DNA of 46,275 bases from Candidatus Doudnabacteria bacterium (GCA_020429185.1 JAGQLO010000005.1:3341-49615); one strand, 5' to 3'. Shown: positions 25,077 through 33,316, counted from the first letter of the stretch. Notes: generated by a model from the sequence alone, not told the origin. Made by a program: numbers and translations.

Positions 25077-25673
25077 ATGTCTGCTGCTGATATCGAAGTA
25101 GAACTGAGAGCTCCTCTCACACGGGATGACGTCGTGCGTATTAACGCGTACCTCGAACAGAATGGAGCGACGCTCAAAGAGGATCGTGAGCGTACAAACT
25201 ATTTGTATGATTGCGACGACTTCTCTTCTGGTCGAGATTTGCGTGTTAAGGAGACAAACGGAGTGACGAAGTTGTCACTAAAGATAGGTGGTTGGGGTGA
25301 TGTCGATCGAGAAGAGATTGAGTGGGAACTCGGAGAAGGCGAAACGCAAAAAGCGCTTCGCTTTTTGGCGGCTACGGGATGCGTCTCGGGAAAGTCATCA
25401 CAGCAGCACGCAATGATCTGGGACTACAAGGGGTATGAACTCGCTGTTGTGGAATGGAACGGCGGCGACATGAACTATTTGGAGATTGAATCTATCTATC
25501 CATTAGGTGCCACGGAAGAACAGCGTGAGCAGCTGCACGAGGCTATGCGGGCAGTATTTAAAGAGCTTGAAGTGAATGAGTTTACGACAGAAGCATATGA
25601 GGCATTCTTAGATGAAATGAGCGGAAAGGGCGTTGTCTTCTCTGTCGAATCACCACTTCGTCCACAGTCTTGA
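25077..25673 (+). CDS. CYTH-domain protein (class IV adenylate cyclase / triphosphatase-like)
   Basis: 198 residues. The ExExK-like motif that marks the CYTH tunnel is seen at the N-terminus as IEVELRA, and charged strands follow (RTNYLYDCDDF, DLRVKETNG, VTKLSLKIGG, EIEWELGEG, LAVVEWNGGDMNYLEIES). CYTH proteins bind triphosphate groups with divalent metals: ThTPase, inorganic triphosphatase or adenylate cyclase. The specific substrate cannot be read. It starts three bases after grpE, so it seems to belong to the hrcA-grpE heat-shock operon, an unusual partner. A terminator follows at 25711. Confidence 0.82.
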   Translation: MSAADIEVELRAPLTRDDVVRINAYLEQNGATLKEDRERTNYLYDCDDFSSGRDLRVKETNGVTKLSLKIGGWGDVDREEIEWELGEGETQKALRFLAATGCVSGKSSQQHAMIWDYKGYELAVVEWNGGDMNYLEIESIYPLGATEEQREQLHEAMRAVFKELEVNEFTTEAYEAFLDEMSGKGVVFSVESPLRPQS

Positions 25674-25710
25674 CGGGCAAGGGGCGAGTGATACCCGTGA
25701 AGTACGACAT

Positions 25711-25739
25711 GAACGCGGAGCCATGCTCGCGTTCTTTTT
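25711..25739 (+). terminator. Intrinsic terminator of the hrcA-grpE-CYTH operon
   Basis: GAACGC(G)GAG, CCATG loop, CTCGCGTTC, five T. Nine pairs with one bulged G. Confidence 0.82.
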
Positions 25740-25765
25740 GAAGGCGACAATGTTGGGAGAATCCA

Positions 25766-26137
25766 ATGAAGAAGATCTTGGTATCTAGCCTTTTAGCGCT
25801 CGCATGCTCTGAGAATCAGTCAACACACAGCTGGAGCACGATGTACGGCAGTCGTTCAGATACGCTCATCGTCTATCTACATGTTGAAGGTGGGGCCGGC
25901 TGTGAAGACTTGGTTGCGCAGCTGCTCACGACTCAAGAAGTGGCAGAGCACGACGAGGTGCTTCATGAAGAGTGGGTCGATGAAGAGGGTGATGCGTGGA
26001 TTGGACCTGTCTCGAAATGGCATGACTTCACCCTTGTCATCCGAGAAGTTGGCACGACGGGCGAGCAGTCCAGATGCTTCGCGCAGCAACACATCGATCT
26101 CCCAGAAGACAGTCACGTCTTCGTAGACATCTATTAG
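25766..26137 (+). CDS. Small orphan protein with signal peptide, possibly a lipoprotein
   Basis: 123 residues. MKKILVSSLLALAC resembles a lipoprotein signal with Cys14, though the lipobox (A-L-A-C) is imperfect; a Sec-type signal is the alternative. The rest is acidic with two more Cys (in GAGCEDL and SRCFAQ) that could form a disulfide, and a regular strand/helix pattern. No family recognised. GGGAG lies six bases before the ATG, unlike neighbouring core genes. It follows the hrcA-operon terminator by 26 bases with no clear promoter between, so expression may come by read-through or from a weak promoter (TTGACG at 25670 with TACCCG at 25692). One of the six anomalous cassettes. Confidence 0.65.
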   Translation: MKKILVSSLLALACSENQSTHSWSTMYGSRSDTLIVYLHVEGGAGCEDLVAQLLTTQEVAEHDEVLHEEWVDEEGDAWIGPVSKWHDFTLVIREVGTTGEQSRCFAQQHIDLPEDSHVFVDIY

Positions 26138-26166
26138 GCGCACAACACAGTGCGCCCTCTTTTCTT
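26137..26166 (+). terminator. Intrinsic terminator after the small orphan
   Basis: GGCGCAC, AACACA, GTGCGCC, then CTCTTTTCTT. The stem starts at the last base of the stop codon. Confidence 0.85.
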
Positions 26167-26167
26167 G

Positions 26168-26194
26168 AGAAAAGAAAAAAGCGCCGATGGCGCT
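26168..26194 (-). terminator. Intrinsic terminator of the minus-strand orphan 26201-26779
   Basis: Minus strand: AGCGCC, ATC, GGCGCT, TTTTTCTTTTC. Only one base separates it from the opposite-strand terminator at 26137-26166, so two separate hairpins stand back to back. Confidence 0.85.
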
Positions 26195-26200
26195 AGAGGG

Positions 26201-26779
26201 TCAGTTGCGGGCCACTTCGATTTCACCTCGGGGGGTGAGCATGATAGCGATCTCGGCTCGCCTGGAGTCAGTCATGGCAATAACAGTGAACGGCACATCT
26301 GACTCGAGAACCACCAGGACCTGCATGAAGGCGCGAATTCCTCGCTCGGACTTCGCATCCGAATCGGGAGCCCACAATCCACCCCCAGACGTAGGTGGAA
26401 AGAAGCCCGTTGTTCCTCGGGTACGGCTGAGAAGTTGCCACATCACGAGAACGTGAGAGTCATCTTGGTCACGTTCAGTCCCTACGAGCGGACCATTGTG
26501 TCCAACGGGCAGAGAGCCTCGCAGAATGACAGGCACGCGCTCGGTGCGAAGCACGATACTTCCAGCATCAGCGCGAAAGACAGCAAGGTCCTGCATGCTG
26601 AGAAGCGCATCCCGATCGCGATGGCCGACCGGCAATGAGTGACCGGCATCCATTGGGTGTCTGCAATCCTCGAACGCACGCATGGGACCGATGCGATCTC
26701 CAACCACTTCAATCCCAGCGCAGATCTCGGTCGAGACATCCACCGGGCCGACGGTCGTGGTAACGGTGAGAAACTTCAT
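26201..26779 (-). CDS. Orphan protein of unknown function, GC-rich
   Basis: 192 residues starting MKFLTVTTTVGPVDVSTEIC. AGTAGGT lies directly ahead of the ATG. No signal peptide or membrane segment is evident. Beta-strand-like stretches alternate with polar segments, for example VLRTERVPVILRGSLPVGH, then HVLVMWQLLSR and AFMQVLVVLESDVPFTVIAM. A GTTGFFPPTSGGG loop sits mid-protein. This pattern recalls phage- or self-assembly-type coat or capsule proteins (beta-rich, repeated LPVGH at about 50 and 94), but that is speculation; no family recognised. Codon use is GC-richer than the flanking heat-shock genes. Divergent from dnaK, with its own promoter and terminator. Confidence 0.68.
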   Translation of the reverse strand: MKFLTVTTTVGPVDVSTEICAGIEVVGDRIGPMRAFEDCRHPMDAGHSLPVGHRDRDALLSMQDLAVFRADAGSIVLRTERVPVILRGSLPVGHNGPLVGTERDQDDSHVLVMWQLLSRTRGTTGFFPPTSGGGLWAPDSDAKSERGIRAFMQVLVVLESDVPFTVIAMTDSRRAEIAIMLTPRGEIEVARN

Positions 26780-26863
26780 GACCTACTTTCTTCGGAGTGA
26801 CATGTGTGTCGCGGAAAGGAACATTCCTTCATGCTCCCGCAAATGGACGGGGAAGGACGAAGC

Positions 26864-26892
26864 ATTTCAAAACATTTCAGGAGTTTTGTAAA
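26864..26892 (-). promoter_or_regulatory. Likely promoter of the orphan 26201-26779
   Basis: Minus strand TTTACA (26892-26887), 17-base spacer, TGAAAT (26869-26864). It gives a leader of about 75-80 bases. Confidence 0.5.
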
Positions 26893-26920
26893 GAGTCTCG
26901 CGAGAAAGGTTGTGGGAAAG

Positions 26921-26948
26921 TTGACACAGATTTCAGACGAATTACACT
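26921..26948 (+). promoter_or_regulatory. Promoter of dnaK
   Basis: TTGACA (26921-26926), 16-base spacer, TACACT (26943-26948). The same -35 and -10 hexamers recur at dnaJ. Confidence 0.88.
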
Positions 26949-26949
26949 A

Positions 26950-26976
26950 TTAGCACTCTCACATATAGAGTGCTAA
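26950..26976 (+). promoter_or_regulatory. CIRCE operator of dnaK
   Basis: TTAGCACTC - TCACATATA - GAGTGCTAA, exact arms. It covers the predicted transcription start, 33 bases upstream of the ATG. Confidence 0.97.
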
Positions 26977-27009
26977 TTTGTTCCAAACAACGTTATTTCA
27001 TCAAACACT

Positions 27010-28953
27010 ATGTCGAAGATTCTCGGAATCGACCTCGGAACCACCAACTCGGCAATGGCCGTTGTGGAAGGTGGTGAACCACGCATTCTCGAAAACGCAG
27101 AAGGAAATCGTACGACGCCATCGATGGTGGCAAAAAAGTCTGATGACGAGCTTGTTGTTGGACAGATCGCAAAGCGTCAGGCGGTCACGAATCCAGAAAA
27201 CACGATCTTCTCAGCCAAGCGATTGATTGGGCGTCGTTTTGATGACAAAGAAGTGCAGGACATGATGAAGACGGCTCCATTTGAAATTGTGAAGCATGGA
27301 GAAGGTGTCGGCGTGAAGATGGCGGGCAAGGAATACACTCCGCAAGAAATCGCTGCCATGATTTTGAAGAAGTTGAAGACCGACGCTGAGGCAAAACTCG
27401 GAGAAGAAATTACGGAAGCTGTGATTACGGTGCCCGCATACTTCGATGACGCCCAGCGCCAGGCAACTAAGGACGCTGGAAAAATCGCGGGTCTTGAAGT
27501 GAAGCGTATTATTAATGAGCCAACGGCTGCGGCGCTCGCGTACGGATTCGACAAGAAGAACGAGCAGAAGATTGCTGTCTACGACCTTGGAGGCGGAACG
27601 TTTGACGTCTCCATTCTTGAGGTGTCAGCAGATACGGTTGAGGTAAAGGCCACAAATGGTGACACACACCTTGGTGGTGACGACTTTGACGCAAAGATTA
27701 TCGACTACCTCTTGCAAGAGTTTAAGAAAGAAGAGGGAATCGATCTCGCTAACGACAACATGGCGTTGCAGCGTGTGAAGGCTGCTGCTGAAAAGGCAAA
27801 AATTGAGCTTTCAACAGCCCAGACAACCGACATTAACGAGCCGTTTATTACGACGGACGCAAGCGGACCAAAGCACCTCAACATGTCGCTTACACGCGCC
27901 AAGCTTGAGGAGTTGGTAGACGAGCTTGCAGAACAGTCCTTGGAGCCATGTAAAAACGCACTCGTAGACGCTAAGCTCAGTGCAAGTGACATTGACGAAG
28001 TGATCTTAGTAGGTGGTCAGACGCGCATGCCGCTGATTATCGAAAAGGTGAAGAGCTTCTTTGGGAAAGAGCCAAACATGTCGGTAAACCCCGATGAGGT
28101 GGTGGCAACTGGTGCGGCTATTCAGGGTGGAGTCCTGCGTGGTGACGTAAAGGATGTGCTCCTGTTGGACGTCACTCCGTTGACGCTCGGGATTGAAACG
28201 GCAGGACGTATTAGTACTCCAATGATCGAGCGAAATACGACGATTCCAGCGTCGAAGACGCAGACCTTCTCGACGTTTGCAGACAACCAGCCTTCAGTAG
28301 AAATTCATGTGTTGCAGGGTGAGCGTGAGATGGCAGAAGGAAATAAGTCGCTCGGAAAGTTTATGCTCGACGGAATTCCTCCAGCACCACGAGGAGTGCC
28401 TCAAATCGAGGTGAGCTTCGACATCGACGCAAACGGAATTCTGAATGTGAAGGCTGTCGACAAGGCAACGAACAAGGAACAGAAGATCACTATTTCTGGT
28501 TCGACAGGGCTCTCTGACGAAGAAGTGGAAAAGATGAAGGCAGACGCTGAAAAGCACGCTGAAGACGACAAGAAGCGCAAAGAAGAAGTGGAGATTAAGA
28601 ACACTGCTGACCAAATGGTGTACTCCACCGAAAAAACGCTCAAAGAGGCTGGCGACAAAGTAGATGCCGAAACCAAGAAGCAGATCGAAGAAAAAGTTGA
28701 AGCTCTCAAGAAGGTAAAGGATGGTGACGACTACGAGGCGATTAAGGAAGCTTCGAAGGAGCTCGGGGAACTCGTGCAAAAGCTCGGTGAGCAGATGTAC
28801 AAGAATGCCGCAGAACAGCAGCAAGCAGCTGGAGCAGAAGGGGCAACCGACAACAAAGCTGACGACACTGTCGAAGCCAACTACGAAGAAGTGAAAGACG
28901 AACAGAAGGAAGGAGGCGACGCTGCCGACAAAGAAGAAAAGACCAAGTCGTAG
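27010..28953 (+). CDS. dnaK: Chaperone DnaK (Hsp70)
   Basis: 647 residues, full length. The ATPase domain begins [20 protein letters not shown], with [32 protein letters not shown] and the phosphate loop [12 protein letters not shown]. The substrate domain follows [11 protein letters not shown], and the alpha-helical lid ends in a Gln/Ala and acidic tail. DnaK binds unfolded segments and cycles with DnaJ and GrpE, all encoded here. It is controlled by a CIRCE operator and a strong promoter. The ATG at 27010 lacks a Shine-Dalgarno. It stands alone as a message, 57 bases ahead of an alternative TTG-initiated frame of the next gene. Confidence 0.98.
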   Translation: MSKILGIDLGTTNSAMAVVEGGEPRILENAEGNRTTPSMVAKKSDDELVVGQIAKRQAVTNPENTIFSAKRLIGRRFDDKEVQDMMKTAPFEIVKHGEGVGVKMAGKEYTPQEIAAMILKKLKTDAEAKLGEEITEAVITVPAYFDDAQRQATKDAGKIAGLEVKRIINEPTAAALAYGFDKKNEQKIAVYDLGGGTFDVSILEVSADTVEVKATNGDTHLGGDDFDAKIIDYLLQEFKKEEGIDLANDNMALQRVKAAAEKAKIELSTAQTTDINEPFITTDASGPKHLNMSLTRAKLEELVDELAEQSLEPCKNALVDAKLSASDIDEVILVGGQTRMPLIIEKVKSFFGKEPNMSVNPDEVVATGAAIQGGVLRGDVKDVLLLDVTPLTLGIETAGRISTPMIERNTTIPASKTQTFSTFADNQPSVEIHVLQGEREMAEGNKSLGKFMLDGIPPAPRGVPQIEVSFDIDANGILNVKAVDKATNKEQKITISGSTGLSDEEVEKMKADAEKHAEDDKKRKEEVEIKNTADQMVYSTEKTLKEAGDKVDAETKKQIEEKVEALKKVKDGDDYEAIKEASKELGELVQKLGEQMYKNAAEQQQAAGAEGATDNKADDTVEANYEEVKDEQKEGGDAADKEEKTKS

Positions 28954-28963
28954 CCGAGCTCAT

Positions 28964-28992
28964 TGCGCTTCGGTTTCCGTGTGAGGTAAATT
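28964..28992 (+). promoter_or_regulatory. Possible promoter of the membrane protein 29039-30184
   Basis: TTGCGC (28964-28969), 17-base spacer, TAAATT (28987-28992). It supports ATG 29039 over an in-frame TTG at 28991. Confidence 0.45.
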
Positions 28993-29038
28993 GGCGTATC
29001 CTGGGTCTAACTCAGAGCCAATACCTCACAGAAACCTT

Positions 29039-30184
29039 ATGGATAGCGCGGCCGCACAGCATGTGCCAGATAGTGCGCAAAAACAGCATATTTCGCCTGA
29101 TGACGAAAAGAAGGTCCTCATAAAAGAACTCCTCCTTCAGATTCCGGTGCTACTGTTGGCGGGGCTGACACTGTGGTCACTTCGAGCCTCTGTTGCGGTA
29201 GACGCGCTTCCGGGAACAAATGAAGTTGCCTCATTTCTATTGCCATTGTTTTTGTTGAGTGGGTTATTAGCAACCTACGGATTTGTGGCACTCGTCACGG
29301 AAAAATGGTGGCCACCAGCTATCACTGGGCTCATGACAGTCGTCCTGGGAGTTGTATTGCTCGGCGTCTCACCGGGGATGATTGTTGTTGCGGTACTGCT
29401 GTTGGCTGTATGGGTTGCGGGCGGGAAATACATTGCGCGTGAGCGAGACGAATCTATGAAGATTCGTATTTACCGATCTCTCAAAAGAGCATTGCCCATT
29501 CTTTCCACGATCTTGTTGTTGATGCCGACAGTACGTTTTCACAACGTGTCCGCACAGCAGTACGAAGAAAGCGATCTGATTTTGCCTCGTGGGGTTGTGG
29601 TCTCTCTCTTGGGCCCACTTGAAGGCGGGCTGCGACAAGTGCTGCCTGGATTTTCGCTAGATGCAAATTTCCAAGAGTTTGCAGCTCAGGCCGCAGCCGA
29701 TCAGATCAGTAAACAGCTGGATGGTATGACGGGTCCGGTTCCAGCTGATCTCACTGATCTACAACAATTCGCTCTCGATGCTGGGTATGATGCAGAAACA
29801 GCAGAGCAGCTCGCCCTCGCGCTCGAGCAAGAAGAGGTGAAGCAAGCCATTTCGCAAGATCTGGCGGGTGGCGCAGACATCGAGCTCGCCAACAGCTTGT
29901 CAGATTCACTCGGAATCGAAATTGCGACATCAGACACCGTCACGGACGTAATTACGAAATACGTGAACACGCAACTCACGCAGGTCGCAGGCCCATTTGC
30001 AGAATATGTGCCTTGGTTGTTCTCGCTGATTTACTGGTTTGGATTCCGCCTTATTGCGATTCCGTTTATCTGGCTTGCTTTCCTGTTGGCGTGGGGACTC
30101 TTCAAGATACTCCAGCATACGCCACTTTTTGATGTGGTGTACGTAAAACGCCCGGTAGAAGAAGTTAGTCTGATCACCTCATAG
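29039..30184 (+). CDS. Integral membrane protein of unknown function
   Basis: 381 residues. Hydrophilic N-terminus, then about four membrane segments: QIPVLLLAGLTLWSL (near 36), FLLPLFLLSGLLATYGFVAL (67), ITGLMTVVLGVVLLGV (95) with VVAVLLLAVWVAGG (115), and ALPILSTILLLMP (150). A soluble region of about 150 residues follows, with amphipathic helices rich in Gln, Ala, Asp and Leu (for instance AQAAADQISKQLDGM and AETAEQLALALEQEE). Two more membrane segments close the protein (LFSLIYWFGFRLIAIPFI, LAFLLAWGLFKIL). No family recognised. It lies between dnaK and dnaJ but has no CIRCE site; it may be a membrane-linked quality-control factor, only by position. Confidence 0.78.
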   Translation: MDSAAAQHVPDSAQKQHISPDDEKKVLIKELLLQIPVLLLAGLTLWSLRASVAVDALPGTNEVASFLLPLFLLSGLLATYGFVALVTEKWWPPAITGLMTVVLGVVLLGVSPGMIVVAVLLLAVWVAGGKYIARERDESMKIRIYRSLKRALPILSTILLLMPTVRFHNVSAQQYEESDLILPRGVVVSLLGPLEGGLRQVLPGFSLDANFQEFAAQAAADQISKQLDGMTGPVPADLTDLQQFALDAGYDAETAEQLALALEQEEVKQAISQDLAGGADIELANSLSDSLGIEIATSDTVTDVITKYVNTQLTQVAGPFAEYVPWLFSLIYWFGFRLIAIPFIWLAFLLAWGLFKILQHTPLFDVVYVKRPVEEVSLITS

Positions 30185-30241
30185 GCAAAGTCCGTGGGGG
30201 GGATGGCCAGTAGTCTGAAAATGCGATGCAAATCGCAGTGT

Positions 30242-30269
30242 TTGACACAGAAAGGGAGAGACGTACACT
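30242..30269 (+). promoter_or_regulatory. Promoter of dnaJ
   Basis: TTGACA (30242-30247), 16-base spacer, TACACT (30264-30269), identical hexamers and spacing to dnaK. Confidence 0.88.
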
Positions 30270-30270
30270 G

Positions 30271-30297
30271 TTAGCACTCAATACATAAGAGTGCTAA
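30271..30297 (+). promoter_or_regulatory. CIRCE operator of dnaJ
   Basis: TTAGCACTC - AATACATAA - GAGTGCTAA, exact arms, one base after the -10. It gives dnaJ its own HrcA control, separate from dnaK. Confidence 0.97.
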
Positions 30298-30349
30298 ACA
30301 AGCGAAAGTAGGGAGTGATTGAATTTGAAGAACAGACCACGTTTTACTC

Positions 30350-31495
30350 ATGGCAAAAGACTTTTACGAAGTGCTGGGTGTTGACCGCAGTGCCTCGCAA
30401 GATGAGATCAAAAAGGCATTCCGTAAGAAAGCGCATGAACTCCACCCAGACAAAGACACGGGTGACGAAGCGGCGTTTAAAGAGGTAAACGAGGCCTATC
30501 AAACGCTTTCAGATGAGCAGAAGCGCGCACAGTATGATCAGTTTGGTCAGGCCTTTTCTGGTGGGGGCGGACCGGGCGGGCCAGGAGGATTCGGAGGATT
30601 TCAGGGTGGATTTCCAGGAGGTGCACAAGGATTCCCGGGAGCAGAAAATATTGACCTCAATGACATCTTCTCTTCTATGTTTGGTGGGCAGGCTCGCGGA
30701 GGGCGACGTGCACGACGTCAGGGCGGAGAGGATATCTCAGTTCGCATCGATATTTCGTTTGAGGAAAGTTTTTCTGGGGTAGAACGTACACTTGAAATTG
30801 AAAAGCGCGTGAAGTGTGAGAAGTGTTCAGGAAATGGAGCAGAGCCGGGCACGCCCATCGAAACCTGTGGAACATGTGAGGGTCGAGGTCAGGTCGAACA
30901 ACAGCGACAAACCATGTTCGGCGTGGTGTCCCAGGTGGTGATCTGTCCAACGTGTGCAGGAGAAGGAAAAACCGCAAAAACGCCATGTGAAAAGTGTTCA
31001 GGAGATGGGCGAACACGCGAGCGGGTGCAGGTAAAAGTGTTTGTTCCTGCAGGAATTAGCGACGGTCAAACAATTGAAATTCAGGGTGGAGGAGAAGCAG
31101 GTAAAAACGGCACGCCAGCCGGAAACTTATTTGTGACCGTGGGCGTGATTCCGCACCCAGACTTACAGCGTGATGGAAACGATGTACTAATGCGTCTTCC
31201 TGTAAGCTTCACGCAAGCAGCATTGGGTGATTCGGCAGAGATTCCAACACTCGACGGTAAGATTAAGCTCGACATCCCATCTGGTATTCAGTCGGGCAAA
31301 GTGTTGCGCGTGCCAGGAAAAGGATTCCCTTCGATTCGAAGTGGTGCACGAGGCAATATGCTTGTAGAAGTCGTGGTAATGACTCCTCAAAAGCTTTCAG
31401 ATGCCGAGCGAGAACTCTTTGGTCAACTTGCGGAGCAAAATGGGCAGGCAGTGAATCCACCAAAAGAAGGATTCTTTAAGAAGCTGTTTTCTTAG
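30350..31495 (+). CDS. dnaJ: Chaperone DnaJ (Hsp40, type I)
   Basis: 381 residues. J domain with the HPD motif ([12 protein letters not shown], about 31-42), a Gly/Phe-rich linker (about 70-105), the zinc domain with four CxxCxGxG repeats ([32 protein letters not shown]) and the C-terminal peptide-binding beta domain. It delivers clients to DnaK and stimulates ATP hydrolysis. Controlled by its own promoter and CIRCE; the leader is about 75 bases and there is no Shine-Dalgarno. Confidence 0.98.
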   Translation: MAKDFYEVLGVDRSASQDEIKKAFRKKAHELHPDKDTGDEAAFKEVNEAYQTLSDEQKRAQYDQFGQAFSGGGGPGGPGGFGGFQGGFPGGAQGFPGAENIDLNDIFSSMFGGQARGGRRARRQGGEDISVRIDISFEESFSGVERTLEIEKRVKCEKCSGNGAEPGTPIETCGTCEGRGQVEQQRQTMFGVVSQVVICPTCAGEGKTAKTPCEKCSGDGRTRERVQVKVFVPAGISDGQTIEIQGGGEAGKNGTPAGNLFVTVGVIPHPDLQRDGNDVLMRLPVSFTQAALGDSAEIPTLDGKIKLDIPSGIQSGKVLRVPGKGFPSIRSGARGNMLVEVVVMTPQKLSDAERELFGQLAEQNGQAVNPPKEGFFKKLFS

Positions 31496-31511
31496 GCTCT
31501 GTGGAAGGGTT

Positions 31512-31520
31512 TGGTATACT
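31512..31520 (+). promoter_or_regulatory. Extended -10 promoter of the small membrane protein
   Basis: TTGGTATACT (31511-31520) has TGG directly before TATACT, the extended -10 form, and no clear -35. The ATG at 31541 lies 21 bases after it. Confidence 0.55.
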
Positions 31521-31540
31521 ACTCCAGACTCAATACATAG

Positions 31541-32095
31541 ATGCCAGACACACTTCCATTTAGCGCAGACCTAAACGAATGGGCGGTAAACGCTGGATTT
31601 GACGTCTCGTCACCAAGTTGGGACCTCTTCATCGCCATCTTCTTTGTGGCGGCTGTTGTGCTGTACGGCCTTACGCTCGGACGTGAGCGCATTATTGTGG
31701 TGCTCATGTCGATCTACATGGGAGTTGCGATTTCGCATGCCGTGCCAGTTCTGGCAAACGAAGGGCAGATTCTTGGATTCGACGCCTACATCGTTCGTCT
31801 TGTAGTGTTTTTTGCGGTGATTCTCGCGATGTTCTTCCTGTCGTCCCGTGCGGGGATCTTTAGTGGCTTTGGGGCGAATGGACATATCTTAGTGTTAGTG
31901 GCGATTAGTGTGCTTCAAGTAGGCCTGCTGATTTCTACAACGCTGTCCTATCTGCCCACAACAATGACAGGGGCGCTGTCACCGCTTATGCAGTCGGTAT
32001 TCTTGTCGGAAACGGCGGTAACGATCTGGGCGGTGGTGCCGCTTTTAGCCTTTTACTTCATGAAAGGAAAAGGAGGGGGTGCAAAAGATGATTGA
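31541..32095 (+). CDS. Four-segment integral membrane protein, colicin V production-like topology
   Basis: 184 residues with four to five hydrophobic segments: WDLFIAIFFVAAVVLYGLTL (about 27-46), RIIVVLMSIYMGVAISHAV (50-68), FDAYIVRLVVFFAVILAMFFL (80-100), ILVLVAISVLQVGLLIST (116-133) and AVTIWAVVPLLAFYFM (158-173), then a basic Lys/Gly tail. The size and topology recall CvpA-like proteins, but no signature is clear. It has its own extended -10 promoter and is followed by tRNA-Lys. The TTGACG at its 3' end may serve that tRNA. Confidence 0.72.
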   Translation: MPDTLPFSADLNEWAVNAGFDVSSPSWDLFIAIFFVAAVVLYGLTLGRERIIVVLMSIYMGVAISHAVPVLANEGQILGFDAYIVRLVVFFAVILAMFFLSSRAGIFSGFGANGHILVLVAISVLQVGLLISTTLSYLPTTMTGALSPLMQSVFLSETAVTIWAVVPLLAFYFMKGKGGGAKDD

Positions 32096-32149
32096 CGTGA
32101 GGCGCGCATTGCGGCATTCTGCGCATGCGCCTCGGCGCATTTTAGGTGA

Positions 32150-32225
32150 GGGCCATTAGCTCAGCTGGTAGAGCAGCTCCCTTTTAAGGAGACGGTCGCA
32201 GGTTCAAGTCCTGCATGGCCCACCA
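32150..32225 (+). tRNA. tRNA-Lys (anticodon TTT)
   Basis: Acceptor GGGCCAT / ATGGCCC, D arm GCTC...GAGC, anticodon loop CTTTTAA in stem CTCC / GGAG, T arm GCAGG TTCAAGT CCTGC, discriminator A and encoded CCA. The outermost pair of the anticodon stem is G-A. Confidence 0.96.
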
Positions 32226-32240
32226 AGAAGTATAAAGATG

Positions 32241-32266
32241 AAAACGACCTCGGCTGAGGTCGTTTT
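32241..32266. terminator. Bidirectional terminator after tRNA-Lys
   Basis: AAAACGACCTC, GGCT, GAGGTCGTTTT. Perfect 11-bp stem with A and T tracts on both sides. Confidence 0.82.
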
Positions 32267-32453
32267 GTGTTGCTGTTGCGTTTTACCGCCTTCTCCTCTA
32301 CATTCCGGGCACGTACATTCACGGCAGGGGAGATTGTCAGTGCCACTGATCGTTTTGAAGAACATGTTCGACCGTCGGTCCGGAGCGGGGCAGCCGAGCG
32401 AGTCCACGTCGGACGACTGACCGCTTCCGCGCGAACGGTCATTTTTCTTTTGT
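32267..32453 (+). other. GC-rich unexplained stretch between terminators
   Basis: Lies between the tRNA-Lys terminator and a second terminator at 32418-32451. It holds GTCC/GGAC and GACC/GGTC hairpins around 32370-32415. Short frames on both strands, including a minus-strand peptide with the pattern LPCRECTCPECRGEGGK, have no Shine-Dalgarno or recognised family. A small RNA gene on the plus strand is possible. Confidence 0.4.
32418..32451 (+). terminator. Intrinsic terminator before the small conserved gene
   Basis: TGACCG, 12-base loop, CGGTCA, then TTTTTCTTTT. It implies a plus-strand transcript from the preceding GC-rich stretch. Confidence 0.7.
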
Positions 32454-32476
32454 AGAAAGCTTTGTACACTACGTGC

Positions 32477-32785
32477 ATGCAAATCTCTGCCGGCCGCCCA
32501 ATCACGATCAATGCAACGGCAATCATGCGCAAACTGGGCTATAAGCCTTGGCGTGACCCCAAAACAGGAAAAGAAAGTTTCATTCGCCGTCTTGGGCAGG
32601 CGTTTTATCCTCGCTTTCATGTCTACGTGTTGTACGAGGAAGATCGGACACCTGTGATCGATCTCCATATGGACTGGCGACGACCGATGCATAAAAAGGG
32701 TCAGAAATCCTATGAAGACGCAGAAAGTGACACGGTGCAGGAAGAAGCGCGAAGAATCATTCAAATTCTTGACTCAATCCAATAA
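32477..32785 (+). CDS. Small conserved protein of unknown function
   Basis: 102 residues starting MQISAGRPITINATAIMRKLGY. It is basic and aromatic: GYKPWRDPKTGKESFIRRLG, then YPRFHVYVLYEEDRTPVIDL and HMDWRRP. The strand content and the HVYV...IDLHMDW pattern suggest a compact alpha/beta fold; I recognise no named family. TACACT (32465-32470) lies seven bases before the ATG, so the transcript probably starts at the start codon (leaderless). The rplU promoter lies in its last codons. An upstream in-frame ATG at 32462 would sit in front of the -10 and is rejected. Confidence 0.78.
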   Translation: MQISAGRPITINATAIMRKLGYKPWRDPKTGKESFIRRLGQAFYPRFHVYVLYEEDRTPVIDLHMDWRRPMHKKGQKSYEDAESDTVQEEARRIIQILDSIQ

Positions 32786-32797
32786 TCCACGTACGAT
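32769..32797 (+). promoter_or_regulatory. Promoter of rplU
   Basis: TTGACT (32769-32774), 17-base spacer, TACGAT (32792-32797), inside the end of the preceding gene. A second TATACG (32827-32832) lies four bases before the ATG at 32836 and could give a shorter message. Confidence 0.75.
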
Positions 32798-32835
32798 ACG
32801 TGCCGTCTGAGACCGTTTTGTTTTTGTATACGACT

Positions 32836-33282
32836 ATGGCATTTGCAGTCATTCGAACAGGTGGAAAGCAGTATGTTGTCGAAGCCGGCGACACGCTTGA
32901 TGTAGAAAAACTCGAAGAAAAAGAAGGTAAGGTTCTGAAGCTCGACACGTTGTTGATTTCCGATGGAAAAACAACAGATGTAGGAATGCCGCTCGTCAAA
33001 GAGTCGGTAGAAGCCACTGTCGTAGAGCATGGAAAGGCGAAAAAGGTACACGTACGAACATACACTTCGAAAAAGCGAACACAGCGAACGTACGGACATC
33101 GTCAACCGTTCACGCGCATTACGATCACGAAGCTCGGATCGGAAACGGCGAAGGCTGCCGAGGCAACTCCCGTAAAGGAAGAACCCAAAGCGAAAGCAAA
33201 GAAGGCTCCCGCAGCAAAGATAGCTGCAAAGAAGCCTGAGGCTAAGAAAGCTCCGGCAAAGAAGCCAGTAGCGAAGAAGTAG
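32836..33282 (+). CDS. rplU: Large ribosomal subunit protein L21 with Lys/Ala-rich tail
   Basis: 148 residues; ordinary L21 is about 103. The L21 core is clear: MAFAVIRTGGKQYVVEAGD, then GMPLVKESVEATVVEHGKAKKV, with TSKKRTQRTYGHRQPFTRI. After about residue 103 comes a lineage-type extension of Lys, Ala and Pro (KAKAKKAPAAKIAAKKPEA and similar) that probably contacts rRNA. ATG 32836 is chosen over an in-frame start at 32800 because L21 begins MxAVIxTGGKQ. rpmA (L27), the usual neighbour, is not downstream; a strong terminator follows at once. Confidence 0.96.
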   Translation: MAFAVIRTGGKQYVVEAGDTLDVEKLEEKEGKVLKLDTLLISDGKTTDVGMPLVKESVEATVVEHGKAKKVHVRTYTSKKRTQRTYGHRQPFTRITITKLGSETAKAAEATPVKEEPKAKAKKAPAAKIAAKKPEAKKAPAKKPVAKK

Positions 33283-33284
33283 TC

Positions 33285-33316
33285 ACAAAAAGAACGGCCG
33301 CGGCCGTTCTTTTTGT
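33285..33316. terminator. Bidirectional terminator between rplU and recR
   Basis: Perfect 16-bp inverted repeat ACAAAAAGAACGGCCG / CGGCCGTTCTTTTTGT. It ends rplU and the convergent recR. Confidence 0.93.

Noticed and set aside
32355-32400. Similarity to the SRP RNA apical core (GGTCCGGA...GGCAGCC)
   Set aside because: The tetraloop-closing pairs do not form properly and no long helix extends outward on either side, so it was not called as SRP RNA.
32161-32532. Minus-strand frame ending in a VGHAGLEPATVSLKG-like peptide
   Set aside because: It runs antisense through tRNA-Lys; the GLEPAT sequence is a well-known artefact of translating tRNA genes backwards.
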